Assembly: GCA_021648755.1 (NCBI GenBank)
Contig: JAKISG010000022.1
Coordinates: forward strand, 1-40,144
Length of the DNA: 40,144 nucleotides
Direction of reading: 5' to 3'
Source of the DNA: Flavobacteriaceae bacterium
GTDB lineage: Bacteria > Bacteroidota > Bacteroidia > Flavobacteriales > Flavobacteriaceae
Below the pieces are notes generated by a model, which saw nothing but the letters and a program-made list of their open reading frames with translations, searched no databases and was not told the origin of the DNA. A program made the position numbers and the translations under genes. Below are positions 32,433-40,144 of this stretch, one piece after another. The number at the start of each line of letters is the position of its first letter. Positions within the stretch are counted from its first letter, which is position 1.

Positions 32433-33641
32433 ATGTCAAATAAACTAGTAAACAAGGTACAAGATACTCATTTTTTTGGAGAATTTGGTGGTGTAAATGC
32501 CTCTATATCCGATTCTGCTACATACACTTTTCTAGCCGCGAAAACAATGGGTGATACTTTTGAAGGCAATACAGAGGGTTGTTATTTATATTCAAGACAC
32601 TCTAGCCCTAGTAATTTAAACTTAGCAGAAGCTTTGGCACAACTCGAAGGCACAGAAACTGCAAATGTTACAAGTTCTGGTATGGGAGCAATCACTTCTA
32701 CCATTCTACAAATTTGTAGCGCAGGAGACCATATCGTTGCTAGTAGAACTATTTATGGAGGAACTTGGGCTTTTTTAAAGAATTTTTTACCAAAACTAAA
32801 TATCAAAACCTCTTTTGTAGATATTACTACATTAGCAAAAATTGAAGCGGCAATAACAAAAGATACTAAGATGATTTATTGCGAATCGGTTAGCAATCCG
32901 TTACTAGAAATTGCAAATATACCTGAATTGTCTAAAATAGCTAAAAGACATAACATACCTTTGATTGTTGACAATACATTTATGCCTTTAATTATCTCAG
33001 CAAAAAAACTAGGAGCAACTATTGTATGCCATAGTTTAACAAAATTTATTAACGGAACAAATGACACCGTTGGAGGGGCAGTTTGTGCAGATAATCACTT
33101 TATTAATAGTACAAAGTCAGTTATCGATGGTGCTGCTATGTTACTTGGACCTGTAATGGATAGTTTTAGATCTGCAAGTATTTTAAAAAACATGAGAACT
33201 TTAGCGATTAGAATAAAAAAACATAGTGAAAATGCCCTATATATATCAGAACAATTAGAATATGATGGAGTAAGCGTTGTATATCCAGGCCTTAAAAGTC
33301 ATAGAGATTACGAACTTATAAATTCATTGTATAATAAGGAATTTGGTTATGGAGGTATCTTAACTATTGATGCTGGTAATTTAGAAAAAGCCAATAAATT
33401 AATGGAATTAATGCAAGAAAAAGGTATTGGGTTTTTAGCAGTAAGTCTAGGGTTTTACAAAACACTTTTTAACGCTCCAGGAACAGGGACTTCTAGTGAA
33501 ATACCTCTAGATGAACAAGAAGAAATAGGGTTAAGTGATGGGTTAATTCGGTTTTCTATGGGGTTAGATTACGATATTGTACGAACCTATAAGTTAATGC
33601 GTAAATGTATGGTTAAAATAGGCTTAATTTCTAAAAAGTAG
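32433..33641 (+). CDS. PLP-dependent Cys/Met metabolism enzyme (methionine gamma-lyase/cystathionine-type)
   Basis: The 402-residue protein belongs to the trans-sulfuration family. It has YLYSRHSSPSNLNLAEAL (the YSR.xNP cofactor-binding motif), SSGMGAITSTILQIC, the YGGT turn, ESVSNPLLEIANIPELSKIA, VDNTFMPL (PLP pyridine Asp), and the Schiff-base Lys204 in CHSLTKFINGTNDTVGGAV. The end contains GLSDGLIRFSMGLD. Members act as methionine gamma-lyase, cystathionine gamma-synthase/lyase or O-acylhomoserine sulfhydrylase. Flavobacterial homologues are often labelled methionine gamma-lyase, but the substrate is not settled by sequence. It stands alone. Confidence 0.88.
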   Translation: MSNKLVNKVQDTHFFGEFGGVNASISDSATYTFLAAKTMGDTFEGNTEGCYLYSRHSSPSNLNLAEALAQLEGTETANVTSSGMGAITSTILQICSAGDHIVASRTIYGGTWAFLKNFLPKLNIKTSFVDITTLAKIEAAITKDTKMIYCESVSNPLLEIANIPELSKIAKRHNIPLIVDNTFMPLIISAKKLGATIVCHSLTKFINGTNDTVGGAVCADNHFINSTKSVIDGAAMLLGPVMDSFRSASILKNMRTLAIRIKKHSENALYISEQLEYDGVSVVYPGLKSHRDYELINSLYNKEFGYGGILTIDAGNLEKANKLMELMQEKGIGFLAVSLGFYKTLFNAPGTGTSSEIPLDEQEEIGLSDGLIRFSMGLDYDIVRTYKLMRKCMVKIGLISKK

Positions 33642-33801
33642 TATCTATATTTTTATATTTTAAGGTTTAATTTCTTTGTTATATCCATTTAAAAAAAACA
33701 GAAATTATTAAAATAAATTGACAGTAATAACACATTTTAAAAACTTTAAAAATAATAAAATATTAGCTAAAAAGTATTCAATTATATACAACAAGTAATA
33801 T

Positions 33802-33809
33802 TATATTTG
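33802..33809 (+). promoter_or_regulatory. Probable -7 element of the ABC-HlyD-TolC operon
   Basis: TATATTTG, a full TAnnTTTG match, ends 26 bases before the ABC transporter ATG. No clear -33 TTTG. Confidence 0.5.
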
Positions 33810-33835
33810 CGCTATAATAATTTACTTTAAAACAT

Positions 33836-35551
33836 ATGGAAACAAAGAATATTACACCTATTCAGCGATTTTGGAAGTTATTAAAACCTGATGTAAAGGA
33901 AATCAGAAATATTCATTTATATTCTATTTTTAGTGGTTTAATTAGTTTGTCGCTTCCACTTGGAATACAGTCTATTGTAAATTTAATACAAGGCGGAAGA
34001 GTAAATAGTTCTTGGGTTATTTTAATTACATTTGTAACCTTAGGAACTATTATTGCTGGTGTTTTTAAGGTTTTTCAATTACGAATTACAGAAAATTTAC
34101 AACAAAAAATTTTTACAAAAGCTGCTTTTGAATTTGCATATCGAGTACCCAGAATTCGAATGAAAGAACTAAGTAAACGATATACTCCTGAATTAATGAA
34201 TCGTTTTTTTGATGTTATTTCTGTTCAAAAATCACTTTCCAAAATCCTTATCGATTTTTCTTCGGCATTTTTTATTGTTATTTTTAGTCTATTATTACTT
34301 TCTTTTTATCATCCTTTTTTCATTCTATTTAGTGTAATTCTGTTAATTTTAATCTATTTTATATTTATTTTTACGGCATATAAAGGAATGGAAAGTAGCT
34401 TACAAGAATCTAAATTTAAATACAAAGTTGTGCATTGGCTACAAGAATTATCTAGATCAGCATTAACTTTTAAATTAAATGGAAAAACCAATTATCCGTT
34501 TGAAAGAACAGATCATTATGTACAAGGCTATTTAGTTGCACGCGAAAATCATTTTAAAGTACTTATTAAACAATACTCCTACTTAATTATTTTTAAAACA
34601 ATTGTAACCATAGGCTTATTAGCAATTGGTGGTATTTTAGTAATGAAACAACAAATGAATATTGGGCAATTTATTGCTGCAGAAATTATTATTATTATTG
34701 TAATGAGTTCTGTAGAAAAATTAATACTTAGCATTGAGTCTATCTACGATATTTTAACTGCTTTAGAAAAAATAGGGCAAGTTACCGATCTTGAATTAGA
34801 TCGAGATACAGGCATGAATTTAGAAATACCTAATGATAGTAATGGTGTTAATATAGAGGTATCTAATTTATCTTTTCGCCACCCCGAAGCTACTAAAAAC
34901 ACATTAACTAATATTTCCTTTCAAATTAACGAAGGAGAAACTCTATTAATAACAGGTGATTACAGTTCAGGAAAAAGCACTTTACTGCAACTTTTATTTG
35001 GCTTATACAAACCATTAAACGGAACAATTGCATACAACAAATTACCTATAGGAAATTTATCTTTAACTTCACTTAGAGGACATATTGGTGAGCATTTAAA
35101 ATTAGAACACCTCTTTGAGGGTACAATTTTAGAAAACATTACTTTAGGAAGAGAAAAAGTAAGTTTTAAAGACGTACAATGGGCAATAGATAATTTAGGA
35201 CTTTACGATTTTATTAAAACGCAACCTAAAGGTTATGGCACTCCATTAAATGCCCAAGGAATAGGGTTGCCTGAAAGAACGGTAATTAAATTACTTTTGG
35301 CAAGAAGCATTGTTTCTAAACCTAAATTACTTTTATTAGAAAACACATTTGAACATTTAGATCATCAAACTTGTAAAAAAATTATTAATTTCCTTTTAAG
35401 TAAAGAAAATAAATGGACTATTATTCTAGTTTCCCACATTAATTACATTGCTCAAAAAGTAGAAAAAATAATTGTTTTAGAAAAAGGAATGATTATAAAC
35501 TCTGGGACTTATGATAAAATTAAGACTACAATGAAATTCAAATCTAATTAA
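33836..35551 (+). CDS. ABC exporter with degenerate ATPase motifs
   Basis: A 571-residue half-transporter: an exporter-type membrane domain of about 300 residues with helices near 30-50, 60-80, 140-185 and 245-300, then a nucleotide-binding domain. Walker A is intact (GDYSSGKST, 374-382) and the H-loop His534 is present (LVSHI). The signature LSGGQ is replaced by GIGLPER (475-481), Walker B ends in Glu502-Asn503 instead of Asp-Glu, and the Q-loop Gln is missing (GEHLKLEHLFEGT). No N-terminal C39 peptidase domain is present. It heads an operon with a HlyD adaptor and a TolC channel, so it should drive or gate a one-step export path. Cargo unknown. Confidence 0.85.
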   Translation: METKNITPIQRFWKLLKPDVKEIRNIHLYSIFSGLISLSLPLGIQSIVNLIQGGRVNSSWVILITFVTLGTIIAGVFKVFQLRITENLQQKIFTKAAFEFAYRVPRIRMKELSKRYTPELMNRFFDVISVQKSLSKILIDFSSAFFIVIFSLLLLSFYHPFFILFSVILLILIYFIFIFTAYKGMESSLQESKFKYKVVHWLQELSRSALTFKLNGKTNYPFERTDHYVQGYLVARENHFKVLIKQYSYLIIFKTIVTIGLLAIGGILVMKQQMNIGQFIAAEIIIIIVMSSVEKLILSIESIYDILTALEKIGQVTDLELDRDTGMNLEIPNDSNGVNIEVSNLSFRHPEATKNTLTNISFQINEGETLLITGDYSSGKSTLLQLLFGLYKPLNGTIAYNKLPIGNLSLTSLRGHIGEHLKLEHLFEGTILENITLGREKVSFKDVQWAIDNLGLYDFIKTQPKGYGTPLNAQGIGLPERTVIKLLLARSIVSKPKLLLLENTFEHLDHQTCKKIINFLLSKENKWTIILVSHINYIAQKVEKIIVLEKGMIINSGTYDKIKTTMKFKSN

Positions 35552-35553
35552 TT

Positions 35554-36891
35554 ATGCTTAACATTTCAGAAAAAGACATTACAGAAAAAGATATAGACTT
35601 AAAAAAATACAAATCATATGCTTATGTAGAGAGCAAAAAAACAAACCGTACTTTACTACAAATTATAGGTCTTACTTTTTTAGTATTTTTAATTAGTATG
35701 TTTTTACCATGGACACAAAATATACATACTAACGGAACTATAACTACATTAAAACCTGGACAACGCCCACAAACTATTCAATCTATGATTTCTGGAAGAG
35801 TAGAAAAATGGTATGTTCAAGAAGGAGATTATGTAAAAAAAGGAGATACTATTCTTTTTATATCTGAAATAAAAAATGAATACCTAGACCCTAACCTGTT
35901 AAACAATACAAAAAATCAAATAAATTCAAAATCTAGTGCTGTAAAAGCTTATCAAGAAAAGGTAAATGCATTAAACAATCAAGCTAGCGCACTAATTAAA
36001 ACTGCTAAATTAAAAGAAGAAGAATACGCTAACAAACTTAAACAAACTAAATTACTGATTATTAGTGATAGTATGGCGCATCAAGCAGCTATTATTAATT
36101 ACGATATTGCTAAAGCGCAGTTTAAACGTATGGAGGAATTACAAAAAGAAGGTTTAAAACCATTAACAGACTTAGAAAAACGCAATAAAGAAATGCAGAA
36201 AGCACAAGCCGATTTAGTGTTTAAAGAAAATAAATTTCTTGCTAGTAAAAACAAAGCGATTAATGTAGTTGTTTCTAATAATGCTACTGCAGCACAATAT
36301 CGAGAGAAAATTGCAAAATCGAAATCTGATAAGTTCACCGCTTTTTCTAGCATGTATGATGCTGAAGTAAGTGTTTCAAGATTAAAGAATAAGTTCTCTA
36401 ATTATAACATTCGTTCTAATATGTATTACATTACTAGTCCTCAAAATGGTTACGTTACAAAAACTATTCAATCTGGAATTGGCGAAACTATAAAACAAGG
36501 GAGTCAAATTGTAAGTATAATGCCCGAAAATTATGAATTGGCAATAGAAATGTACATCAAACCAATCGATCTTCCTTTAGTTCAGATAGATGAAAATGTT
36601 CGTATTCAGTTTGATGGTTGGCCTGCAATTGTTTTTTCTGGATGGCCAACTATTTGCCACGGAACCTACGGAGGCACAGTATATGCTATTGATCAATTTA
36701 TAAGCGATAACGGAATGTATCGTGTTTTAGTAGCTACCGACAAAGATGATCACGATTGGCCAGATGCACTGAGAGTTGGAGGCGGCACAAGAAACTTATT
36801 ATTACTTAATAAAGTTTCTGTATGGTATGAATTATGGCGTAGCGCAAATGGGTTTCCACCTGATTATTATGTCAAAGAAAATAAAAAATAA
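35554..36891 (+). CDS. HlyD-family periplasmic adaptor
   Basis: The 445-residue membrane fusion protein has a cytosolic N-terminus of about 33 residues, one membrane helix (about 34-53) and the first half of a biotinyl-lipoyl domain (GQRPQTIQSMISGRVEKWYV, EGDYVKKGDTI). A long coiled-coil hairpin (about 105-290) is followed by the second lipoyl half (ITSPQNGYVTKTIQSGIGET) and beta-barrel domains. It begins 2 bases after the ABC gene and its stop overlaps the TolC start. The C-terminal region carries an unusual Trp-rich stretch (FDGWPAIVFSGWPTICHGT), which I do not recognise from canonical HlyD. Confidence 0.9.
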   Translation: MLNISEKDITEKDIDLKKYKSYAYVESKKTNRTLLQIIGLTFLVFLISMFLPWTQNIHTNGTITTLKPGQRPQTIQSMISGRVEKWYVQEGDYVKKGDTILFISEIKNEYLDPNLLNNTKNQINSKSSAVKAYQEKVNALNNQASALIKTAKLKEEEYANKLKQTKLLIISDSMAHQAAIINYDIAKAQFKRMEELQKEGLKPLTDLEKRNKEMQKAQADLVFKENKFLASKNKAINVVVSNNATAAQYREKIAKSKSDKFTAFSSMYDAEVSVSRLKNKFSNYNIRSNMYYITSPQNGYVTKTIQSGIGETIKQGSQIVSIMPENYELAIEMYIKPIDLPLVQIDENVRIQFDGWPAIVFSGWPTICHGTYGGTVYAIDQFISDNGMYRVLVATDKDDHDWPDALRVGGGTRNLLLLNKVSVWYELWRSANGFPPDYYVKENKK

Positions 36892-38309
36892 TGATGAAAA
36901 TACAACTGTTTATATTTTCTAGAAATGTTAAAATATTCGTTTTTTATTTCTTTAGTTTTTATGCAATAGCTCAAAATAACACAGAATCTATTTTAAGTTA
37001 TTCCGATTTTTTAACTATTGTAAAAAACGAACACCCATACGCAAAACAAGCAAACATACAACCTGAAAAAGGAAAGGCAAATTTACTACAATCTAGAGGT
37101 GCTTTTGACCCTAAAATTAATACTACTATTGATCAAAAAAACTTTCAAAATACAGAATACTATAACCGTATAAATGCAGGATTAAAAATACCAACTTGGT
37201 TTGGCATTGAACTAAATGGAGGCTTTGAACAAAATGAAGGAATTTATTTAAACCCCGAAAACACCACCACCAATAATGGGTTATTATATGCTGGAATTTC
37301 TATGCCTATTGGGCAAGGTTTATTTATTGATAAACGTAGAGCGGAACTTAAAAAAGCAAAACTTTTTTTACAAATATCAGCAGCCGAAAAACAACTATTA
37401 TTAAATGAATTGACCCTAGAAGCTGGCTTAACGTACTGGAAATGGTTTAAAGCGCACCAAACATTACGAATATACAAAGAAGCATATCAACTTGCAAAAT
37501 TAAGACATGATGGTGTGAAAATGGCAGTACAATATGGTGACAAACCAACTATTAATAACACCGAAGCTGAAATACAAGTGCAAAACAGATTACTTGACCT
37601 ACAACAAGCAGAACTTAACTATTTAAATACCGCTGCTTTTCTTGCCACCTATCTTTGGAAAAACGGTAATATTCCTTTAGAACTAAAAGAAAACACAATA
37701 CCTAGCGCATTAGACAACCTACAAACAACTATTGAAGAACATCAAATTCAAAAAATAGACTCTTTACTTAACTTTCACCCAGAGTTAAAAAAATCGGAAT
37801 TAAAAATTAGCCAACTACATATTGACCAAAAATTTAAACGAAATAAGTTATTACCTATTATCGATTTAAAATACAACCCTATTACCGAAAACATTGGCAA
37901 TCAAGCAATCAATAATTTTTCTATTAATAATTATGCTTGGGGATTATCCTTTCAAATGCCTTTATTTTTAAGAAAAGAAAGAGGTGCCTTAAAACTTGCC
38001 TCCTTAAAATTAGAAGAGTCTAATTACCTATTAGACAACAAAAAAGAATTGCTAAAATACAAAGTAATTGCAGCAAAAAATCAATGGGAAACTGCGCAAA
38101 AACAAGTAGAACTATACAAGAAAACTATTAAAAACTATACGTTATTAGTTCAAGGCGAACAAAAACTATTTAGCTCAGGAGAAAGTTCTTTATTTTTAGT
38201 AAATTATAGAGAACTTAATTTTATTAAAACTCAATTAAAATTTATTGAACTAATCACTAAAAGGCAAGAATCTGAGTTAAAAATAAAGTACGCTTTAGGT
38301 ACTCTTTAA
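36891..38309 (+). CDS. TolC-family outer-membrane efflux protein
   Basis: The 472-residue protein has a signal peptide ending near residue 28 (YAIAQ) and the two OEP repeats of TolC: long helices and barrel strands, as in YSDFLTIVKNEHPYAKQA, QSRGAFDPKINTTIDQKNF, TLEAGLTYWKWFKAHQTLRI and GALKLASLKLEESNYLLD. It would form the trimeric exit duct joining the HlyD adaptor. The start codon overlaps the HlyD stop by one base (TAATG). It ends the operon. A weak dyad around 38313-38330 (ATCG...CGAT with TTTTAAAA inside) may terminate transcription. Confidence 0.9.
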   Translation: MMKIQLFIFSRNVKIFVFYFFSFYAIAQNNTESILSYSDFLTIVKNEHPYAKQANIQPEKGKANLLQSRGAFDPKINTTIDQKNFQNTEYYNRINAGLKIPTWFGIELNGGFEQNEGIYLNPENTTTNNGLLYAGISMPIGQGLFIDKRRAELKKAKLFLQISAAEKQLLLNELTLEAGLTYWKWFKAHQTLRIYKEAYQLAKLRHDGVKMAVQYGDKPTINNTEAEIQVQNRLLDLQQAELNYLNTAAFLATYLWKNGNIPLELKENTIPSALDNLQTTIEEHQIQKIDSLLNFHPELKKSELKISQLHIDQKFKRNKLLPIIDLKYNPITENIGNQAINNFSINNYAWGLSFQMPLFLRKERGALKLASLKLEESNYLLDNKKELLKYKVIAAKNQWETAQKQVELYKKTIKNYTLLVQGEQKLFSSGESSLFLVNYRELNFIKTQLKFIELITKRQESELKIKYALGTL

Positions 38310-38420
38310 AACATCGCTGTTTTAAAACGATTTAAAAAAAAGTTATAAAAAGAGTTATTACAAACAATTAAAAAGCAAGAAAAAAAAGACTATAGAACAA
38401 TTAATTGATAAATAACCCAT

Positions 38421-38496
38421 TTGCACATATAATGCGTGTAAATTTAATACACAATTGTGCAAGATTGTTTAATACGTTTATCTGTGTGTTAGCAAC
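38421..38496. repeat. Palindromic, cassette-boundary-like region before the S41 peptidase
   Basis: TTGCACA (38421-38427) pairs with TGTGCAA (38456-38462), and inside them GTGTA (38436-38440) pairs with TACAC (38448-38452). Then TGTTAGCAAC (38487-38496) is the exact reverse complement of GTTGCTAACA (40005-40014) beyond the peptidase gene. The rest of the 257-base gap holds no ORF. Confidence 0.5.
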
Positions 38497-38566
38497 AAGC
38501 GCTGACGAATAAACAGAATTGTAACAAAACTTTAAAAAGAACGTCTTTAAATAAAACGAGAAAATA

Positions 38567-40000
38567 ATGAAAAAAATAAGTTTAATAATATTGATGATTT
38601 TTGTTTCATCATTAAACTACGCACAGAATTGTGATTGTTTTTCAAATCTTAAATGGTTAATTGAAACTTTCGAAAAAAATGATGCAGGGTTTCAATATGT
38701 TATTGACCAGAAAGGCGAAAATGCTTATAATTATCACAATAAAACTATAAAAGAAAAAGCACTAAAAATTAAAGATAAAAAAGAATGTTTAAATTTATTA
38801 AATGAGTGGACAGAATTTTTCAGAAAAGGACATATAGGTGTTCGTTTAATTTCTTCAAAAAACGAAAAAGATTTAGGCAATGAAACATTAACTATAGACC
38901 TTGTAGATTTTAATAAAAATTTAGAGAACTTAAAAGATAAAACAGACATTGAAGGAATTTGGGTTTCTTCATCTTACACAATAGGAATAGTAAGAGACAG
39001 CATAAATCCCGACAGAGATTATGTTGGGTTTATCATAAAATCAGGGAATAATAGTTGGAAAATAAATCAAATAAAATTTGAACTCAATAAAAAAGACAGT
39101 ACAAAATTCACAATGAATTATTATATGGGAGATCATTCATTGAAAAAGATTAATGAAATTGAACTCAAAGAAGGTAAATATCTTGTATCAAGTTTTATTA
39201 CATTCATTAAGACAAAACCTGAAATCAAAATTAAAGATGTAAACAAAGAACTCTATTATAAATCAATCATTTCAGAATATCCTTTTGTTGAGAAAATTTC
39301 CAATAATACAATCTTGTTAAGAATACCTTCTTTTATGTATGAAAATAAAAAAATAATTGATGCGGTACTTAACGAGAATGATAGTTTAATAAGAAATACT
39401 AAAAATCTAATTATAGATTTAAGAAATAATGGTGGTGGTGCTGATCGTAGTTATAGCAATTTAATACCATATTTATATACAAATCCTTATAGAGTTATAG
39501 GTGTAGAAAGGCTATCAACTGATTTAAATAATCAAAGAATAAAAGATGGAGTTAATAATCCGAAAACTTCCGAAAAAGACAGAAAATGGGGCACGGAAAG
39601 TCTTGAAAAATTGGAAAAAAATATTAATGGATTTGTTACATTAGGAGCAAGAATAAATATTAATATAAAAGATACTGTCTATCCTTTTCCTCAAAATGTA
39701 GCAATACTTATTAATGAAAATTGTGGAAGTACCACCGAGCAATTTTTATTAGCCGCAAAACAAAGTAAGAAGGTAAAATTATTCGGAACAACAACAGCGG
39801 GTGCACTTGATATTTCAAATTTAAATATCGTTAAATCACCCTGCAACGATTTTGAATTGATTTATGGAACATCAAAAAGTTTAAGAATACCCGAAATGAC
39901 AATAGATGACAAAGGAATACAACCCGATTTTTATTTTGACAAAACAATCAAACCTTACGAATGGATTAAAAAAACAATTGAAATCTTGAATTATGAATAG
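38567..40000 (+). CDS. Secreted S41-family peptidase
   Basis: This 477-residue exported protein has a signal peptide (MKKISLIILMIFVSSLNYAQ), then a helical N-terminal region, NCDCFSNLKWLIETFEKNDA to about 90, and RKGHIGVRLI. A central domain of uncertain type (about 120-250) is followed by the S41 tail-specific protease core: LIIDLRNNGGGADRSY, VAILINENCGSTTEQFLLAA with nucleophile Ser388, and FGTTTAGALDISN. There is no PDZ domain that I can see. Members of this type are often found as scattered single genes in Bacteroidota. Substrate unknown. Its flanks carry inverted and direct repeats (38421-38496; 40005-40034), unlike its neighbours. Confidence 0.88.
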   Translation: MKKISLIILMIFVSSLNYAQNCDCFSNLKWLIETFEKNDAGFQYVIDQKGENAYNYHNKTIKEKALKIKDKKECLNLLNEWTEFFRKGHIGVRLISSKNEKDLGNETLTIDLVDFNKNLENLKDKTDIEGIWVSSSYTIGIVRDSINPDRDYVGFIIKSGNNSWKINQIKFELNKKDSTKFTMNYYMGDHSLKKINEIELKEGKYLVSSFITFIKTKPEIKIKDVNKELYYKSIISEYPFVEKISNNTILLRIPSFMYENKKIIDAVLNENDSLIRNTKNLIIDLRNNGGGADRSYSNLIPYLYTNPYRVIGVERLSTDLNNQRIKDGVNNPKTSEKDRKWGTESLEKLEKNINGFVTLGARININIKDTVYPFPQNVAILINENCGSTTEQFLLAAKQSKKVKLFGTTTAGALDISNLNIVKSPCNDFELIYGTSKSLRIPEMTIDDKGIQPDFYFDKTIKPYEWIKKTIEILNYE

Positions 40001-40004
40001 CCCA

Positions 40005-40034
40005 GTTGCTAACAAAAGTAATCGTTGCGCAAGA
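40005..40034. repeat. Repeat region after the S41 peptidase
   Basis: GTTGCTAACA (40005-40014) is the exact inverse of 38487-38496. GTTGCGCAAGA (40024-40034) matches ATTGTGCAAGA at 38454-38464 in 9 of 11 positions, as a direct repeat. It starts 5 bases after the stop codon. Nothing else is recognisable to the window end at 40144. Confidence 0.5.
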
Positions 40035-40144
40035 GACATAAAATCGGTCAAGAATAATTGATTTAAGCGATTTTTAGGATAAACTCAATTTTTAAAATGA
40101 GGTAAATTCCAAATTTTTAAGTTCTTTACAAGTGTTTATTTGTT

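Noticed and set aside
33661..33710. Imperfect hairpin TAATTTCT/AGAAATTA after the PLP enzyme gene as a terminator
   Set aside because: It has a bulge and a long loop, lacks a T-run, and is AT-only; too weak to list.
1..40144. CRISPR array, insertion sequence or prophage
   Set aside because: I saw no regularly spaced repeats, no transposase, integrase or phage genes, and most genes are recognisable housekeeping families.

Overview
The window is chromosomal DNA from a low-GC member of the Flavobacteriaceae (Bacteroidota). The evidence is the AT-rich base composition, repeated promoter elements of the Bacteroidota type (TAnnTTTG, sometimes with an upstream TTTG), marker genes such as porX (type IX secretion regulator), bshA (bacillithiol synthesis) and a long-form nusB, and many small lipoproteins with a late Cys signal. 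Most of it is core genome. I cannot name the genus.

Layout. 1-2400: a truncated gene, tRNA-Ser(UGA), and the minus-strand operon nusB - DUF1573 lipoprotein - yajC. 2500-7290: head-GIN lipoprotein, MscS channel, then meaB and bshA on the minus strand and a CoA-type Nudix hydrolase on the plus strand. 7552-11061: one very long gene for IcmF, the fused B12-dependent isobutyryl-CoA mutase. 11148-16350: HD phosphohydrolase, porX, a Fur-family regulator, a saccharopine dehydrogenase-like enzyme and tRNA-Phe(GAA). 16443-21859: a plus-strand operon coaX - outer-membrane protein - TPR protein - lptC - small membrane protein - CNNM/CBS transporter. 21904-26788: a glycan locus (small conserved protein, wecB-type epimerase, glycosyltransferase and HprK-like P-loop protein on the minus strand; a second glycosyltransferase on the plus strand). 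26840-27053: a decayed HxlR-type regulator. 27157-30318: aroB - tsaE - ald - DUF4258 protein. 30301-32186: TlpA-like thioredoxin and the ribosomal operon rpsF-rpsR-rplI. 32433-38309: a PLP trans-sulfuration-type enzyme, then an ABC exporter - HlyD adaptor - TolC channel operon. 38567-40000: a secreted S41 peptidase between palindromic, cassette-like flanks.

The genes mainly serve envelope biogenesis and export (YajC, LptC, WecB, PorX, the ABC/HlyD/TolC trio), thiol and CoA metabolism (BshA, CoaX, Nudix, MeaB, IcmF) and translation (tRNAs, S6/S18/L9, TsaE).

The most unusual signals are: a perfect 19-bp inverted repeat with a following T-run, inside the lptC signal-peptide codons; a hairpin plus a 15-bp direct repeat in the probable 5' leader of the Nudix gene; an ABC exporter ATPase whose signature, Walker B and Q-loop motifs are all degenerate while Walker A and the H-loop remain; paired repeats flanking the S41 peptidase gene; and a frameshifted HxlR relic. 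I did not find a clearly new multi-gene system. The degenerate ABC trio and the lptC hairpin are the best candidates for something not well described.
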